Shown: one piece after another, positions 18,907-29,667 of the stretch
Position numbering within the stretch: position 1 is the first letter of the stretch
How the letters are laid out: the number at the start of each line of letters is the position of its first letter
DNA from: Heliomarina baculiformis
GTDB taxonomy: Bacteria; Pseudomonadota; Alphaproteobacteria; Rhodobacterales; Rhodobacteraceae
NCBI RefSeq assembly: GCF_019966545.1
Contig: NZ_JAIMIC010000005.1
Location: forward strand, 62,001 to 126,000
Reading direction: 5' to 3'
Length of the DNA stretch: 64,000 nucleotides
The notes under the pieces: model-generated
The model's input: the letters and a program-made list of their open reading frames with translations, nothing else
Databases searched by the model: none
Told to the model about the DNA's origin: nothing
Translations under genes and position numbers: made by a program

Positions 18907-20949
18907 TCAGCCGCGTCTGCCGCGTCGCCGCCGCCCGCCTTCGCCGCCACTGTCGCCGGTGTTGAAAGTGGCCTCGGGCAGGGTGACGATGCTGCGCAGT
19001 ATCGGAAAGGGCTCGACTGCGTTGGGAATGTTCGAGGCGTTCACGAAATGCTCTTGGAAGCGCGGCTCGATCGCGGTCTCGACCTTGTGGATATCGCGCA
19101 CGGTCTGTTCGATCAGGGACCGCGCCTCGGTGTTCAAAAGCGCGATGCGGGCTCCGGTACCCGCCGCGTTGCCTGCCGAGGTGACCTTGTCCAGCGGCGC
19201 ATCGGGGATCATGCCCAGCACCATCGCGTGCTTCGGGCTGATATGGGCCCCAAAGGCCCCGGCCAGCACGATCCGATCCACGTGATCGACTCCGAACTTG
19301 TCCATTAGCAGCCGCGCGCCGGAATAAAGCGCCGCCTTGGCCATCTGGATCTCGCGGATATCGCGGTTTGTGACGGTGATCTTCGGTCCGCCTTTATCGC
19401 TGCCGTCCCATACCAGGTAGGAATAGGTGCGCCCCTCCATGATGCAGCGTTCGGTGCCGGTCTGCTCGGGATTGCCGATCAGGCCCGGGGCGTCGACGAT
19501 GCCCGCCATGCGCATTTCGGCGACCATCTCGATGATGCCCGAGCCACATATGCCTGTAATCCCGCCCGGGCCAACGGCCTCGTCAAAGCCCGGCTCATCT
19601 GACCAGAGATCCGAGCCGATGACACGAAAACGCGGCTCTTTCGTCACCGGATCAATCTCGACCCGCTCTATAGCGCCCGGGGCGGCCCGCTGACCCGAGG
19701 AGATCTGCGCGCCTTCAAAAGCGGGTCCGGTTGGGGAGGAACAGGCCAGCACCTTGTCCTTGTTGCCAAGCAGGATCTCGGCATTGGTGCCCACATCGAC
19801 GATCAGGACAAGGTCTTCGGACTTGTCGGGTGCCTCGGACAAGGCAACGGCGGCGGCGTCCGCGCCCACATGCCCCGCGATACAGGGCAGCAGGTAGATC
19901 CGCGCCGAGGGGTGCATCTCCAGCCCCATTTCTGCGGCGGTCAGGTTCAGCGCATCGGAGGTCGCCAGCGCAAAGGGCGCTTGGCCCAGCTCGAACGGAT
20001 CGATGCCGAGAAACAGGTGGTGCATTACCGGGTTACAGACAAAGACAGCGTCAAGGATGTCGGCGGTGCCGATCCCGGCCTCGCCGCTGATCTGCTCGAA
20101 CAGCGTGTTCATCCCCTCGCGCACCGCCCGCGTCATTTCCTCGGCGCCGCCCGCGTTCATCATCGAATAGCTTACCCGGCTCATCAGGTCCTCGCCGAAC
20201 CGGATCTGCGGGTTCATGATCCCGGACGAGGCGACAACCTCGCCGGTCTGCAAATCGCAGAGATGCGCCGCGATGGTGGTCGAGCCCAAGTCCACGGCCA
20301 GCCCATAGATCGGTGCCTCATGGAAGCCGTGCCAGACCTCGATGATACGCGGCCGGATGTCTGCTGTGCCCAGATGTACCGCGCAGGTCACTTTCCAGCC
20401 GCCCTTGCGCAGCGCCGGTTGCAGCTTCTGCAGGATCGCAAGGTCGATCTGCAACCCGCTCAGCGACCATTGCGCTTCAAGCGCGCTCCGCAGCCGTTGC
20501 AGATCGCCCGAGGGGTCGTGCATGTCCGGTTCGGCAACCTCGACGTAAAACAGTTTCACCGCCGGGTTCATGACGATCTCCCGCGCCTCGGCGCGCTTGC
20601 GTACCACCTGCCGGTGGACCTGGCTTTCCGCGGGAACGTCAATCACCACGTCACGCTCGATCTTCGCCTGACAGCCCAGTCGCCGGCCCTCTTTCAGCCC
20701 GCGCTTGGACTTGTAACGTTCCTCGACCGCATTCCACGCCGACAGGGCGTCGTCATGAACGACAACCCCGTGCTTGGAGAATTCGCCATAGGATGGCGTG
20801 ATCTGGCAGCGCGAACAGATGCCGCGCCCGCCACAGACCGAATCGAGATCGACTCCAAGCTGGCGGGCCGCCGTCAGGACCGGCGTGCCGACAGGAAACC
20901 GGCCCCGTTTCCCCGACGGGGTGAAGACAACCAGGGGATCGCTGCTCAT
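18907..20949 (-). CDS. 2Fe-2S ferredoxin / ASKHA-domain protein (RACo-like corrinoid activator)
   Basis: A 680-aa protein. The N-terminal 90 residues are a plant-type ferredoxin with Cys39, Cys45 and Cys48 in CGGRGICSRC and a fourth cysteine in RRLGCQAKI. The rest is the DUF4445 ASKHA ATPase region, with AVDLGSTTIAAH as the phosphate-1 motif, VDVGTNAEILLG, GICGSGIIEM and VLAGAFGAHI. This is the layout of RACo proteins, which reductively reactivate Co(II) corrinoid proteins in methyl-transfer systems. No corrinoid protein or methyltransferase is nearby, so its partner is elsewhere. The tail GGEGGRRRRGRRG is strongly basic. ATG 20949 starts at the ferredoxin; further upstream the frame looks non-coding. 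Confidence 0.87.
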   Translation of the reverse strand: MSSDPLVVFTPSGKRGRFPVGTPVLTAARQLGVDLDSVCGGRGICSRCQITPSYGEFSKHGVVVHDDALSAWNAVEERYKSKRGLKEGRRLGCQAKIERDVVIDVPAESQVHRQVVRKRAEAREIVMNPAVKLFYVEVAEPDMHDPSGDLQRLRSALEAQWSLSGLQIDLAILQKLQPALRKGGWKVTCAVHLGTADIRPRIIEVWHGFHEAPIYGLAVDLGSTTIAAHLCDLQTGEVVASSGIMNPQIRFGEDLMSRVSYSMMNAGGAEEMTRAVREGMNTLFEQISGEAGIGTADILDAVFVCNPVMHHLFLGIDPFELGQAPFALATSDALNLTAAEMGLEMHPSARIYLLPCIAGHVGADAAAVALSEAPDKSEDLVLIVDVGTNAEILLGNKDKVLACSSPTGPAFEGAQISSGQRAAPGAIERVEIDPVTKEPRFRVIGSDLWSDEPGFDEAVGPGGITGICGSGIIEMVAEMRMAGIVDAPGLIGNPEQTGTERCIMEGRTYSYLVWDGSDKGGPKITVTNRDIREIQMAKAALYSGARLLMDKFGVDHVDRIVLAGAFGAHISPKHAMVLGMIPDAPLDKVTSAGNAAGTGARIALLNTEARSLIEQTVRDIHKVETAIEPRFQEHFVNASNIPNAVEPFPILRSIVTLPEATFNTGDSGGEGGRRRRGRRG

Positions 20950-22729
<1,780 letters not shown>

Positions 22730-22773
22730 TCGGCGTCCTTTTCCGGCTGTTGCCGTTCCGAGGCAAACGGGGC

Positions 22774-22832
22774 GGGGCTCTGCCCCGTCGCCTTTGCAGG
22801 CGACTCCCCGGGATATTTTCAACCCAAAGAAG
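22774..22832 (+). repeat. Dispersed intergenic repeat, copy 3
   Basis: GGGGC-TCT-GCCCC and GTCGCC-TTTGCA-GGCGAC hairpins, then TCCCCGGGATATTTTCAACC and CAAAGAAG. It lies about 45 bases after guaB, in the position of a terminator. Confidence 0.8.
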
Positions 22833-22923
22833 AATGGCGTGCCCTGGGGTCGCGGTGGCGCGATTGGATGATCGGGTGTCGTAGATTTTTCGGAACTAGC
22901 GAGGCTGCGTGGCGTTGAGGTAA

Positions 22924-23949
22924 ATGGGCGCGAGGTCGGGTGAGTATGGTTCCTTGCGGCGGGTCGATGGTATCGGCGCGCCGTTTTTTGTGTTGGGCCT
23001 TCCGCTTTTTCTCTCTGCCTGCAGCGGACGGCAATCGGCGCTGGACGTGGCGGGCGAGGATGCGGCTGCCATCAGCCTGTTGTTCTGGGTGATGTTCGGG
23101 GCGGCCTGCCTCCTCTGGGTCGCGATGAACGGGCTGTTTTTTTTCCTGTCGCGGATCCGACCCGGGCAATTTCCGGATCGTTATGTGCAACCGCTGTTGA
23201 TTGGCGGTGGTATCCTTTTGCCGACCGTGTTGCTTGCGGCGCTTTTGGTGTGGGGGCTTGGGTTGTTGCCGGATCAGCGCGCGCCGGGAGACGGGCTGCG
23301 CATCAAGGTGACCGGTGAGCAATGGTGGTGGCGGGTGGAGTACTGGCCTGAAGGCGCCGAGGCCCCTGTGGTCACGGCCAACGAGATCCGAATGCCGGTG
23401 GGGGAGCGCGTGGAATTCCTGCTGGGGGCGGACAAGGTCATCCATTCCTTCTGGATCCCCGCGCTGGGGGGCAAGATGGATATGTTTCCGGGGCGCGAGA
23501 CACGGGTCAGCCTGCGGGCTGAGAGAACCGGTGTGTTTCGCGGTCAATGCGCCGAATTCTGCGGGGCGAGCCATGCGTGGATGGCATTCGAGACGGTCGT
23601 TATGGAGCCTGATACGTTCGACGCCTGGCTGGAGGCGGAAGCCGGGGATGCGCTGATGCCGGTGGAGGGCGCCGCCACGCGGGGCGCGGCACTGTTCCTT
23701 TCGCAGGGCTGCGGCGCCTGTCACACGATACGGGGGACCGAGGCCGTGGGACAGGTGGGGCCGGATCTGACCCATGTTGGCGGGCGCTTGTCGCTAGGGG
23801 CCGGGCGCATGGGCGTCTCAACGGCCGGTTTCACCCGCTGGATCGGCCATACCGAGGCGTTGAAGCCGGAGGTGCAGATGCCGAGCTATGATTTTCTGAG
23901 CACCGAAGAGCTTGATGATCTGGCGCAATATCTCGTGGGACTGAAATGA
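22924..23949 (+). CDS. ctaC: Cytochrome c oxidase subunit II with fused cytochrome c domain (caa3-type)
   Basis: A 341-aa lipoprotein-type subunit II. A lipobox FLSAC ends the signal peptide at Cys33. Two membrane helices follow at about 48-75 and 90-112. The cupredoxin domain starts at VTGEQWWWRVEY and carries the CuA ligands His174, Cys209, Glu211, Cys213, His217 and Met220 (CAEFCGASHAWM). A C-terminal cytochrome c domain has CGACH at 263-267 and a likely axial Met in VQMPSYDF. This makes it caa3-type, with its own electron-entry haem. It overlaps the next gene by ATGA. A GAGG precedes ATG 22924. Confidence 0.93.
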   Translation: MGARSGEYGSLRRVDGIGAPFFVLGLPLFLSACSGRQSALDVAGEDAAAISLLFWVMFGAACLLWVAMNGLFFFLSRIRPGQFPDRYVQPLLIGGGILLPTVLLAALLVWGLGLLPDQRAPGDGLRIKVTGEQWWWRVEYWPEGAEAPVVTANEIRMPVGERVEFLLGADKVIHSFWIPALGGKMDMFPGRETRVSLRAERTGVFRGQCAEFCGASHAWMAFETVVMEPDTFDAWLEAEAGDALMPVEGAATRGAALFLSQGCGACHTIRGTEAVGQVGPDLTHVGGRLSLGAGRMGVSTAGFTRWIGHTEALKPEVQMPSYDFLSTEELDDLAQYLVGLK

Positions 23950-26519
23950 GCAGGGATCGCGATCAGAAGCCAGTGATGCCGCGCCCGAGCGGGACCTTTC
24001 CGCCCAGTGAGGCGATGCTTGCCGAGCCTGTGCCTGACGAGGTGCAGCGTGTTCAGCAGGAGCGGTTGCGCAAGGCCTGGGCGACGCCGAAAGGCTGGCG
24101 CTATTGGTCGGCGGTGAACAACAGCGAGGTCGGGGTCTGGTATTCCACCACGGCGCTGTTCTTTATGCTCGCCGCCGGGGTGATGGCGCTGTTGATCCGG
24201 TTGCAACTGGCGGTGCCGGAGAACGACCTGATCCCGGCGGACCGGTTCAACCAGCTTTTCACTATGCACGGCTCGGCGATGATGTTCCTTTTTGCCGTGC
24301 CGATGTTCGAGGCGATCTCGATCATCATCCTGCCTGCGCTGCTTGGCGCACGCGACATGCCGTTTCCGCGTCTCTCGGCTTTTGGCTACTGGTCCTTCCT
24401 GATTGGCGGGGTGTTCGTGATCGGCTCGATCCTGTTCGACGCGGCGCCTAATTCGGGATGGTTCATGTATCCGCCGCTGGCCACCAAGGCCGAGGGCGTG
24501 GGCAGCGACATCTGGCTGCTGGGGCTGAGCTTTATCGAGATCGCCTCGATTGCCGCAGCGGTTGAGCTGATCGTAGGCACGCTGAAATGTCGCCCGCCGG
24601 GGATGCGCGTCAATATCATGCCGCTTTATGCGTGGTACGTGATGGTCGTGGGCGGCATGATCCTGTTTGCCTTTCCGCCGCTGATCGCCGGGGATTTCCT
24701 GTTCGAGCTGGAGCGCAGTTTCGACTGGCCGTTCTTTGACCCCGAAAGGGGCGGCGACCCGATGCTCTGGCAGCACCTGTTCTGGATCTTCGGGCATCCC
24801 GAAGTTTACATCGTTTTCCTCCCGTCGATTGCGATTGCGGCGATGATAATCCCAACCGTCGCGCGCCGCCCGATCGTGGGATATTCCTGGATCGTGCTGT
24901 CGGCAGTGGGCACCGGGTTCCTGAGCTTTGGGCTCTGGGTGCATCATATGTTCACCACGGGCTTGCCGTCGATTTCGCTCGGGTTCTTCTCGGCGGCGTC
25001 CGAGGCGGTGGTAATCCCGACCGGTATCCAGCTGTTCGCCTTTCTGGCGACGCTGATGATCGGGCGGGTCACGATGACCTTGCCGATGCTCTGGATCGCC
25101 GGGGCGCTGGCGGTGTTCACCATGGGCGGGCTGACCGGCGTGATGCTGGCGATGGCGCCTTTCGATTTCCAGGCCCACGACAGTTATTTTGTGGTCGCAC
25201 ACCTGCATTACACGCTGTTCGGCGGCATGATCTTTCCGGTGATCGCGGGGGTGTATTATTTCTACCCGTTTATCCGGAAAAAGAAGCTGTCGGAGCGGCT
25301 GGGCCGTTGGTCCTTCTGGCTGATCTTTGTCGGGTTCAACGTGACTTTCCTGCCGATGCACCTGACCGGGCTCAAGGGGATGCCGCGCCGGATCTATACC
25401 TATCCCGAAGGAATCGGTTGGGACTGGCTGAATATGATCTCGACCATTGGGGCTTTCGTGATTGCCGCCGGTTTCGCGGTATTCGTCTGGGATCTGTTCC
25501 GGCCCAAACGCGGGCAGGGGCAGGTCGCGCGAAACCCGTGGCAGGCGGGCACGCTGGAATGGAGCCATGAGATCCCCGAAGAGGCATGGGGCGTTCGGTC
25601 GATCCCGCATGTGACCTCTCGCTATCCGCTCTGGGATCAGCCGCAGATCGTCGAGCGGATGGATGCGGGGCGCTATTACCTCCCGGATGCCGAGGAAGGC
25701 AAACGCGAGACGCTGATTACCTCGGTCATCGATGCGGAGCCGTTGCAGGTGCAGCGGGTGACAGGGCCGGCGTGGATCACCCATGCGGCAGCGATCTTTA
25801 CCGGCGGGACGTTCATCTTTCCGACCTTCCACGTTTATCCGCCCGCGATTGTCTGCGGGGTGCTGGCGGTGGCTTGCATTCTCTACTGGCTGTGGACCTC
25901 GACCGCACGGCCACCCGAGGCGGACAGCAAGGACGTGGGGCTGGGTCTGCGACTGCCGACCTATGCCTCGGGGCCGGCCTCGGCCGGCTGGTGGGCCATG
26001 TGGATCACCATGCTGGGCGATGCAACGGCCTTTGCCTCGGTCATTTTCGGGTTCTTTTTCTACTGGACTGCACGGCCCGATTTCCCGCCCGACGGCGCGG
26101 CCCATGCGGAACCCTTGCTTGTCGCGATTGCAGCGGGCGCGATGGCCGCCTCATGGGCTCTGACGCTTTGGGCGCGGGGGGCGAACCGGCGGGGGGCTGT
26201 GTCTCTGGCGCGGGGAGCGCTTGTCGCGGCGCCGCTGCTGGCCGGGGTCGGTGGCATAGGATTGATCGGTTCGGTGTGGACGCTTGAGCCGACAAGCCAT
26301 GTCTACCCGGCGATCCTCTGGGCGCTGGCAATCTGGGTGGTGGTGCATACAGGTGTAGGGGTGATCATGCAGGTCTACTGCCTTGCCGGATCGATATTCG
26401 GGAAGATGACCCCGCGCTATGACGCCGATATCTGGAACGTCTCGCTGTTCTGGCATTTCCACGTGCTCTCGGCGGTGGTCGCCTGCGCGGTGATGGGTTT
26501 TGCCCCGGGGGTGTTATGA
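23946..26519 (+). CDS. ctaD: Cytochrome c oxidase subunit I fused to subunit III
   Basis: An 857-aa fusion. Residues about 50-540 are subunit I: haem a ligand His108 (FTMHGSAMMF), CuB/Tyr site GHPEVY with His284, Glu286 and Tyr288 (the D-channel glutamate, so A1-type), His333-His334 (WVHHMFTTG), and His419/His421 of AHLHY for haem a3 and haem a. Residues about 590-857 form a subunit III-like helical bundle beginning around SAGWWAMWITMLGDA. It reduces oxygen to water and pumps protons. Such I-III fusions are known in caa3-type oxidases. It overlaps both neighbours by ATGA. No ctaB (haem O synthase), ctaA or SURF1 gene is in this operon. Confidence 0.93.
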   Translation: MSRDRDQKPVMPRPSGTFPPSEAMLAEPVPDEVQRVQQERLRKAWATPKGWRYWSAVNNSEVGVWYSTTALFFMLAAGVMALLIRLQLAVPENDLIPADRFNQLFTMHGSAMMFLFAVPMFEAISIIILPALLGARDMPFPRLSAFGYWSFLIGGVFVIGSILFDAAPNSGWFMYPPLATKAEGVGSDIWLLGLSFIEIASIAAAVELIVGTLKCRPPGMRVNIMPLYAWYVMVVGGMILFAFPPLIAGDFLFELERSFDWPFFDPERGGDPMLWQHLFWIFGHPEVYIVFLPSIAIAAMIIPTVARRPIVGYSWIVLSAVGTGFLSFGLWVHHMFTTGLPSISLGFFSAASEAVVIPTGIQLFAFLATLMIGRVTMTLPMLWIAGALAVFTMGGLTGVMLAMAPFDFQAHDSYFVVAHLHYTLFGGMIFPVIAGVYYFYPFIRKKKLSERLGRWSFWLIFVGFNVTFLPMHLTGLKGMPRRIYTYPEGIGWDWLNMISTIGAFVIAAGFAVFVWDLFRPKRGQGQVARNPWQAGTLEWSHEIPEEAWGVRSIPHVTSRYPLWDQPQIVERMDAGRYYLPDAEEGKRETLITSVIDAEPLQVQRVTGPAWITHAAAIFTGGTFIFPTFHVYPPAIVCGVLAVACILYWLWTSTARPPEADSKDVGLGLRLPTYASGPASAGWWAMWITMLGDATAFASVIFGFFFYWTARPDFPPDGAAHAEPLLVAIAAGAMAASWALTLWARGANRRGAVSLARGALVAAPLLAGVGGIGLIGSVWTLEPTSHVYPAILWALAIWVVVHTGVGVIMQVYCLAGSIFGKMTPRYDADIWNVSLFWHFHVLSAVVACAVMGFAPGVL

Positions 26520-26920
26520 GCGAAGACCGCCAGAAAACCCGCGACGGAGAGGTCGAGGAATTCGCCGAAGAGCAGGCGAGCCTCTGGCGCATCACGCTGT
26601 CGCCGCTCGCCTGGGCCGCGCATTTCGTGATCTGTTACGGTCTGGTGGCGCTGAGCTGCGCCAAGGGTCTGCCGGTCGAATCGGTGCGGCAGGGCCTGAT
26701 CGTTTTCAGCGTCGTGGTGCTTGCCCTGATCGGGTGGATCGGCTGGCGGGCCTGGCGGCAATGGGATGTGCGCGAGACCGGCGATTACCTGAACCAGCAG
26801 GGCAAGGCCGAAGACCGGCACCGGTTTCTGGGTCATGCGGCGTTCCTGTTGTCGATCATCTCGTTTATCGGGGTGGTGTTCGTCTCGCTTCCGTTGCTGC
26901 TGCTGGAGGGCTGCGGATGA
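26516..26920 (+). CDS. Small membrane protein of the oxidase operon
   Basis: A 134-aa protein with three predicted membrane helices: around WAAHFVICYGLVALSC, LIVFSVVVLALIGWIGW and LLSIISFIGVVFVSLPLLLL. The acidic N-terminus ends in EEQASLWRI. It overlaps the fused subunit I/III gene and the ctaG-like gene by ATGA on each side, so translation is coupled. Position and topology suggest an assembly factor or accessory oxidase subunit. I do not recognise the family with certainty. Confidence 0.8.
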   Translation: MSEDRQKTRDGEVEEFAEEQASLWRITLSPLAWAAHFVICYGLVALSCAKGLPVESVRQGLIVFSVVVLALIGWIGWRAWRQWDVRETGDYLNQQGKAEDRHRFLGHAAFLLSIISFIGVVFVSLPLLLLEGCG

Positions 26921-27489
26921 GGCTGCCGCTGCTGATTCCCGGGCTTGGGCTGCTGGCGCTGATCTGGCTGGTGCCGCTGGAAGGCCTGATGCCTGTATTC
27001 CCCGCTCATATGCTGCGGCACATGACGCTGGTCGCACTCGCCGCGCCGCTGATCGTGCTGGGGCTGCCTGATCTGATGCGCCGCGTTCCCGTACCGTCGC
27101 TGATCGCGGCGGCGGCGGAATTCGCGGTGGTCTGGGCCTGGCACTTGCCTGCGGCACATGGGCTCGGTCGGACAGTGGCTATGGGCTTTGTTGCCGAACA
27201 GGCAAGCTTTCTTGTCGTCGGCCTGCTGGTCTGGGCCGGGTGCCTGCGCGCCGATCAGCCGCTGGCCGGGGCGGGCGGACTGCTGCTGACCTCGATGCAC
27301 ATGACTCTTCTAGGCGCGATCCTGACGCTTGCGCCGCGTGACCTTTACGCCGACTGGTGCGGCTCGGCGCCCGATCTTTCAGGACAACAGATCGGCGGGA
27401 TGCTGATGCTGGCGATAGGAACGCCTGTGTACCTCATCGCAGGGCTGGTACTGACCGGCCTGTCCCTGCGCGACAGGAGAGTCACATGA
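26917..27489 (+). CDS. ctaG: CtaG-like cytochrome c oxidase assembly protein (caa3_CtaG family)
   Basis: A 190-aa, strongly hydrophobic protein with about five membrane helices. The segments AHMLRHMTLVALAAPLIVLG, VWAWHLPAAHGL and SMHMTLLGAILTL carry conserved histidines typical of the Bacillus-type CtaG family, which is needed for caa3 oxidase assembly and is unrelated to Cox11-type CtaG. The start is the ATG of the ATGA overlap; earlier in-frame codons lie inside the preceding gene. It is shorter than Bacillus CtaG (about 300 aa), keeping only the core. Confidence 0.8.
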   Translation: MRLPLLIPGLGLLALIWLVPLEGLMPVFPAHMLRHMTLVALAAPLIVLGLPDLMRRVPVPSLIAAAAEFAVVWAWHLPAAHGLGRTVAMGFVAEQASFLVVGLLVWAGCLRADQPLAGAGGLLLTSMHMTLLGAILTLAPRDLYADWCGSAPDLSGQQIGGMLMLAIGTPVYLIAGLVLTGLSLRDRRVT

Positions 27490-28481
27490 GACGCGTGTTC
27501 CTGACACTTGCGGTATTGGCGGGTTTTGGTTTTGCCGGGGCGGTCGCTGTTGTGGGGCTCGGGCTTTACAATGTCTCGGCGCAGGTGGGCCACTGGCCCG
27601 GCGTGTCATGGGTGCTGCATACGACGTTTCGGAATTCCGTCGCGCTGCGCGCACCCTCGATGGAGGACGCGCCTGATCTGAGCGATCCGGATCTGATCGC
27701 GCTTGGGGCCAGTCATTACGCGACAGCCTGCACGCCCTGCCATGCGGCGCCGGGGGAACAGCGCAGCGCGACGATGCAGGCGATGGTGCCTGCGCCGCCT
27801 CACATTGACGAGGCCGTTGCTCATTGGAAGCCGAACGAGATGCACTGGATCGTCGAGAACGGCATCAAGATGAGCGGTATGCCCGCTTGGCCCGCAAAGG
27901 AACGGGACGATGAGGTGTGGTCGGTCGTGGCCTATCTGGCCGCGGTCAAGGTGGAAAATGCGCCGACGCTGCCTGACGTAACGGGCGATACCAAAAGCTA
28001 CTGCACCGCCTGTCATGAACGAATGGGCGGGCGTGTTCCAAGGCTGGATATCCTCGAGCCGGATTATATCGCGGAAAAGCTGAGAGAGTATCGTGATGGC
28101 ACCCGACCCAGCGGGATCATGGCACAGGCGGCAAGTCTCGTGCCGACCGGGGAAATGGCGGCGCTGACAACAGGATTTTCGGGCCGCGCCACAGACAGGG
28201 ACGTCGCGGACGTAGACCCTGTGCTGCTTGGGCGGGGAGAAGAACTGGCCCGCAGGGGAACGCGCGATATCCCGACCTGCCTCGCTTGCCATGGCGGAGA
28301 CGCCGCCAATCGGCGTGGACCGGCGATCGCTGGCCAGCCCGAAGCGTTCCTGAAGGTTCAGATGGAGCTATGGCATGATGGCATCTACGACGCCGATCCG
28401 CTGATGCATGCGGCAGCGCGCGAGTTGACAGAGGAAGACATTGAGGCCCTGGCGGCCTATTTCAGTCGGTTGCAGCCCTGA
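27486..28481 (+). CDS. Membrane-anchored triheme cytochrome c
   Basis: A 331-aa protein. One N-terminal membrane helix (about residues 4-30, rich in Gly, Ala and Val) probably serves as an uncleaved anchor. Three haem-binding CxxCH motifs follow: CTPCH, CTACH and CLACH. The first domain resembles single-domain cytochrome c; the last two resemble the paired-domain cytochrome c4 fold. It is the last gene of the oxidase operon, joined by ATGA, and probably passes electrons from the quinol side or periplasmic donors to the CuA/haem subunit II. Confidence 0.9.
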   Translation: MRRVFLTLAVLAGFGFAGAVAVVGLGLYNVSAQVGHWPGVSWVLHTTFRNSVALRAPSMEDAPDLSDPDLIALGASHYATACTPCHAAPGEQRSATMQAMVPAPPHIDEAVAHWKPNEMHWIVENGIKMSGMPAWPAKERDDEVWSVVAYLAAVKVENAPTLPDVTGDTKSYCTACHERMGGRVPRLDILEPDYIAEKLREYRDGTRPSGIMAQAASLVPTGEMAALTTGFSGRATDRDVADVDPVLLGRGEELARRGTRDIPTCLACHGGDAANRRGPAIAGQPEAFLKVQMELWHDGIYDADPLMHAAARELTEEDIEALAAYFSRLQP

Positions 28482-28503
28482 CCGGGTGCTGATGTCGAGT
28501 GGC

Positions 28504-29196
28504 TCATCCTGCGAGATTGCGGTGCAGCAGGAAGATCGTCACACAGGCGATCAGGATCAGCACATACCCTGCGGCAACCACGGCCCCATCACGGGCGAAC
28601 AGGCCGAAGGCAAAAAGGATGATCGGCAGACCCATCATCGGGACAACCACCGGGATTGCGCCCAGAACGAGCAGTGACCCGCCGGTGACGATCAGGATGA
28701 CGGCGATGATCGAGAGTGAGATTTTGCCCGTTGAAAGGTACTCCATTCGGACTTTCAGGCGACGGCGTAGCCATTCAAAGACGGGGCGAATGCGCTCTGC
28801 GAGATTGGTGATACGATCCGCAGAGATTTCTCGCTTGCCAAAAAAGCGGGGAATGGTGACACCGTTGCGGTCCAGCAGCATCTGCAACCCGATGATGGCG
28901 ACAATCAAACCAAGCGCACCGCCTACTCCCGGGATCATGCCGATGGGAAGGATCATGAAAAGCCCGGCGATAAGCAGCAGCGGCGCGTGTCCCTGTGCGC
29001 CGATTGTCCGAACTAGCGTTTCGATGCTCACGCAGTCGCGTCCGTCTGCGAGGTCGTAGAGACGGTCCACGAGTTCCGGCATGGCCTCGGGGCCGCGGCT
29101 GCGACGCTTACGACGCCACCCCCGCCATCTGTTGGGGCGAGCTTTCGACAGAGAGGGCGAGGAAGGTCCGGCCTTGGTGGACAGCAAGTCGGTCAC
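28504..29196 (-). CDS. ExoD family membrane protein
   Basis: A 230-aa protein of the ExoD family. The segment LYDLADGRDCVSIETLVRTIGAQGHAPLLLIAGL followed by PIGMIPGVGG is the family core, and the remaining sequence has about four membrane helices ending in a short positive tail. ExoD in rhizobia affects exopolysaccharide synthesis; the mechanism is unknown. A basic Arg/Lys-rich stretch (RWRGWRRKRRSRG) precedes the conserved part, so translation could start further in. It is convergent with the oxidase operon, ending 22 bases from the cytochrome gene. Confidence 0.82.
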   Translation of the reverse strand: MTDLLSTKAGPSSPSLSKARPNRWRGWRRKRRSRGPEAMPELVDRLYDLADGRDCVSIETLVRTIGAQGHAPLLLIAGLFMILPIGMIPGVGGALGLIVAIIGLQMLLDRNGVTIPRFFGKREISADRITNLAERIRPVFEWLRRRLKVRMEYLSTGKISLSIIAVILIVTGGSLLVLGAIPVVVPMMGLPIILFAFGLFARDGAVVAAGYVLILIACVTIFLLHRNLAG

Positions 29197-29253
29197 TCCT
29201 TTTGTAAATCCCGTTCGGTGTGGTCAGAACGGAAAAGCCATCGGGGCAAAGTC

Positions 29254-29403
29254 TCAGAAGGTCCAGTTCGCGGACACCATTGCCGTGGCGATGACAATCC
29301 AGATGCTGGTGTGCAGGTAAAGATCGTTGAATTTGATTGAACGGACCCGGGTCGTTCGGGCCGCGCCGTGGTCAACTGTGCGGTTGGAAGAAGAGGCGGG
29401 CAT
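29254..29403 (-). CDS. Small single-span membrane protein
   Basis: A 49-aa protein beginning MPASSSNRTVDHGAA and ending with one hydrophobic helix, SIWIVIATAMVSANWTF. ATG 29403 has AGGAG about eight bases upstream, which decides the start over the upstream ATG at 29487. It lies 57 bases upstream of the exoD-like gene on the same strand and could be co-transcribed with it. I do not recognise the family. Confidence 0.6.
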   Translation of the reverse strand: MPASSSNRTVDHGAARTTRVRSIKFNDLYLHTSIWIVIATAMVSANWTF

Positions 29404-29667
29404 TTGCGTGTCTCCTGTTCGGCAAGGTGAAAGTTGAAAGCGTCTGTATCTTTTCAACGTCCTTGCTTTGAATTTCGTTCCCGGCAAGAAACCGCGGATC
29501 TCCGGACAAGAGCGGAACAGGTTGCGGCCCGCGGCGTTGGGCTTGACCTGCCGGCCCTTGGCCGCTGATGCCGCCAGTGCCTGTCTTTGTGCGGAGCATG
29601 GCGCGGCGGCCCGGCCGGGACCGGCGGGGATTTGAATGCTTATGCCGGGAGGACCCGGGAAGGAGAC

